Source: an uncultured Bacteroides sp. | GTDB taxonomy: Bacteria; Bacteroidota; Bacteroidia; Bacteroidales; UBA932 | DNA: 64,000 nt | NCBI GenBank assembly: GCA_945874355.1 | Contig: CAMCGB010000001.1 | Location: 146,275 to 210,274, forward strand | Direction of reading: 5' to 3' | Part shown: positions 62,557 to 64,000 of the stretch, one piece after another | How positions within the stretch are numbered: the stretch's first letter is position 1 | Layout: the number at the start of each line of letters is the position of its first letter | Translations under genes and position numbers: made by a program | Notes under the pieces: model-generated | Seen by the model: only the letters and a program-made list of their open reading frames with translations | Told to the model about the DNA's origin: nothing | Databases searched by the model: none

Positions 62557-63690
62557 CTATCTGCTAAGAAGACCTCTCTTTTCAAGCCAAATTACAAAGA
62601 ATTTGTCGTAGAGGGAATATACTCCTTTGTCCTGTGCCAAGAAGTCTTTGTCAAGGAGACCCTTAAGTGCAGAACTTACACTGCTGGCGGAGCTTAAAGA
62701 GTACTTCTTGATGAAGCTACCTCCGTTAATCTGGTAAGCCTTGCCTTCAGAGGCGATAGCAAGGAGGAGGTCTCTCTGCCTGATAGGTATTTGGTATAGG
62801 AGTGACTCGTAGCTGTCAGATGACAGTCTTACGAGGAAATCGACTGCATCATCTATCATATCGGCACCGCAGTATCCACCTCTATCTGTCCTGGAAAACA
62901 GTATATTAAGTACACGGTGTATATAACTAGTAACTCCATCGAAGCGCTCATAAAGAATCGGGACAACATCTGTAGCCAGCTTTTTCCCATATTGCTCAAA
63001 CTTTTGAGTGGCGAATTCTGAATACTTGTCAAGTGAAATGGCTTGGAGGTTCACGATAGCCACGCTTTGGTAAAACGGCCTTGAAGGAGATGTGAAGATT
63101 CCATTCATCAAATGTCTTTGGCTTCCGGAGAAGATGAAATGAGCATTGGTGGTTCTCTGAATATAAGTGCGCAGTGTCGCCTCTACCGTGGATTCCGGGT
63201 ATTTTGTAATCTGTTGGAATTCATCAATAGCTACGATGCAAGGTTTGTCGGCATTTTGGAGATATGTGAATATTTCGTCCAGTGTGGCTGTGGGATTGGT
63301 TATCTCTCCCAATCCTACGCTCCAGCAAGGCAAACCATTTATGTCGAATCGAATCTCGGATCTGAGAGAACTGACGGTTGATAGAAATCTCTCCCATACT
63401 GCTTTACCTCTGGGCTTGAGAGCATCCAACACGGCTTTTCCAAGCAGGTTGACAAGGTCATTCAGAGATTTGGAAGCATATATGTCCACAAGGAAACAAT
63501 AGTAATCTTCCCTGAACTCGTCGCAATCGTATATATGGTTTATCAACTCCGTCTTGCCGAGCCTTCTAGGGGAGATGAGTGCTATGTCGTTTTCGTTCCT
63601 GAGCAAAGTTCTCAGGTCCTTTGTCTCCGTCACTCTGTCACAAAAGTACTCCGCGCCAGCATATCCGTTAGTCACAAATGGGTTCTTCAT
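62557..63690 (-). CDS. AAA+ ATPase of the archaeal-type ATPase_2 family
   Basis: A 377-residue STAND-like ATPase. MKNPFVTNGYAGAEYFCDR is the typical opening, ISPRRLGKTELINHIY is the Walker A loop (G-x-L-G-K-T-E), and IVAIDEFQQI the Walker B, followed by FIFSGSQRHLMNGIF (sensor). A C-terminal winged-helix-like domain (LLLAIASEGKAYQI...SASSVSSALKGLLDKDFL) follows. The ATG at 63690 is chosen because the longer open frame starts within the promoter. The gene is visibly AT-richer than its neighbours and lies beside repeats, which suggests later acquisition. Its role is unknown; such ATPases are common solitary accessory genes. Confidence 0.85.
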   Translation of the reverse strand: MKNPFVTNGYAGAEYFCDRVTETKDLRTLLRNENDIALISPRRLGKTELINHIYDCDEFREDYYCFLVDIYASKSLNDLVNLLGKAVLDALKPRGKAVWERFLSTVSSLRSEIRFDINGLPCWSVGLGEITNPTATLDEIFTYLQNADKPCIVAIDEFQQITKYPESTVEATLRTYIQRTTNAHFIFSGSQRHLMNGIFTSPSRPFYQSVAIVNLQAISLDKYSEFATQKFEQYGKKLATDVVPILYERFDGVTSYIHRVLNILFSRTDRGGYCGADMIDDAVDFLVRLSSDSYESLLYQIPIRQRDLLLAIASEGKAYQINGGSFIKKYSLSSASSVSSALKGLLDKDFLAQDKGVYSLYDKFFVIWLEKRGLLSR

Positions 63691-63708
63691 CTCTGTATCG
63701 TTTGTTCG

Positions 63709-63716
63709 CAAATATA
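63709..63716 (-). promoter_or_regulatory. -7 element of the AAA+ ATPase gene
   Basis: TATATTTG on the minus strand, 18 bp upstream of the ATG, predicts a leader of about 12 nt. Confidence 0.6.
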
Positions 63717-63915
63717 ATGAAAAAATGCATTACTGTTTTATGATTACTATAAAATGATAATCATTTAATGGTAATGTCGCTGTGGCCGCCGCTGCAGTCG
63801 GCTGTTCTGTTCAGGCCTGGCCGCCTCCTGCTTTCATTATCAGTCCATTGGAAAAAAGATTGGAAAAGGTAGAAATTATCCGGAAAACCATGTTGGAAAA
63901 AAGGAGGCAATAGCT

Positions 63916-63923
63916 TATTTTTG
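63916..63923 (+). promoter_or_regulatory. -7 element for the right-edge gene
   Basis: TATTTTTG matches TAnnTTTG; TTGG at 63893-63896, 19 bp upstream, is a one-mismatch -33 box. The leader to the ATG at 63945 is about 18 nt. The 228 bp between this gene and the ATPase hold nothing else recognisable. Confidence 0.55.
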
Positions 63924-63944
63924 CGTTGTAAAAAAGGAAAAACG

Positions 63945-64000
63945 ATGATTACACGCAAACTCGATGCGTTCCTGGACGAGTTCTATAGGACGCAGAATAA
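63945..64000 (+). CDS. Start of a gene cut by the right edge, possibly a DUF4143-type ATPase
   Basis: Only the first 18 codons are present: MITRKLDAFLDEFYRTQ and onward. The start is supported by a -7 box 21 bp upstream and an A/G-rich stretch (AAAAAAGGAAAAACG) before the ATG. The M-I-x-R-K-L opening resembles ATP-binding proteins with a DUF4143 C-terminus, where a GARQVGKT loop would follow, but that part is outside the window. The identity is a guess; the presence of a gene is likely. Confidence 0.45.
   Translation, partial: MITRKLDAFLDEFYRTQN

Noticed and set aside
63761..63958. A 65-codon minus-strand frame near the right edge
   Set aside because: It overlaps the promoter and start of the plus-strand right-edge gene and has no start signal or recognisable sequence.

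Overview
The window looks like chromosome from a gut-type Bacteroidales bacterium, possibly a Rikenellaceae/UBA932-like lineage; that family guess is inference only. Supporting signs are a SusC/SusD pair, promoters of the Bacteroidetes form TTTG-N19-20-TAnnTTTG, OmpA- and DUF3869-type surface proteins, type III glutamine synthetase, long-form NusB, DUF5606 and PUR (DUF3276) proteins, and Bacteroidales-type palindromic repeats. By eye, GC is slightly above one half in most genes and clearly lower in the last ATPase gene and its flanks. No tRNA or rRNA gene, insertion sequence or CRISPR array was recognised. The first and last genes are cut by the window edges.

Layout. 1-5 kb: envelope genes (two outer-membrane barrels, a secreted DUF3108-like protein, a DUF3869 lipoprotein and an OmpA protein). 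5-7 kb: a plant-galacturonokinase-like GHMP kinase paired with a sugar-1-phosphate nucleotidyltransferase. 7-9.3 kb: zapB-like gene, zapA, a structured RNA (probably 6S) and rny. 9.4-11.8 kb, minus strand: PUR protein, MTA/SAH-deaminase-like amidohydrolase and purine nucleoside phosphorylase. 11.9-16.4 kb: nusB-yajC-ybbR-coaE-DUF5606-rimO, then rnpB on the minus strand. 16.8-23 kb: glutaminyl cyclase, pyrG, a GH106 rhamnosidase-like lipoprotein and a YeiH exporter. 23-32.8 kb: amino-acid biosynthesis with thrA divergent from leuA-leuC-leuD-metX, followed by lysC-lysA. leuB is absent. 32.9-41.8 kb: two paralogous surface lipoproteins, SusC, SusD and a further lipoprotein, with no glycoside hydrolase. 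41.9-55.1 kb: a CASTOR/POLLUX-like channel with a RyR domain, nadE, glnN, thiL-ridA, tcdA, kbl, an FprA flavodiiron protein and a Kef-type antiporter. 55.5-64 kb: a CDF transporter, a previously unassigned small RNA candidate, a small alarmone synthetase, a PPi-type phosphofructokinase, a Sel1-repeat protein, umuC without umuD, a repeat cluster and AAA+ ATPase genes.

How the genes fit together. ThrA makes homoserine, which MetX acetylates toward methionine; LysC and LysA are the first and last steps of lysine synthesis; LeuA/C/D are three of the four leucine steps. The amidohydrolase and phosphorylase form a plausible purine salvage pair fed by methylthio- or homocysteine-linked adenosines. 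The kinase and nucleotidyltransferase form a plausible salvage route from a free sugar or uronic acid to an NDP-sugar. The most promising undescribed items are the small RNA at 56402-56514 with its own promoter and terminator, the operator-like palindromes and alternative hairpins before fprA, the CASTOR/RyR channel, the paired lipoproteins ahead of SusC, and the 18-bp tandem repeat in the umuC leader.
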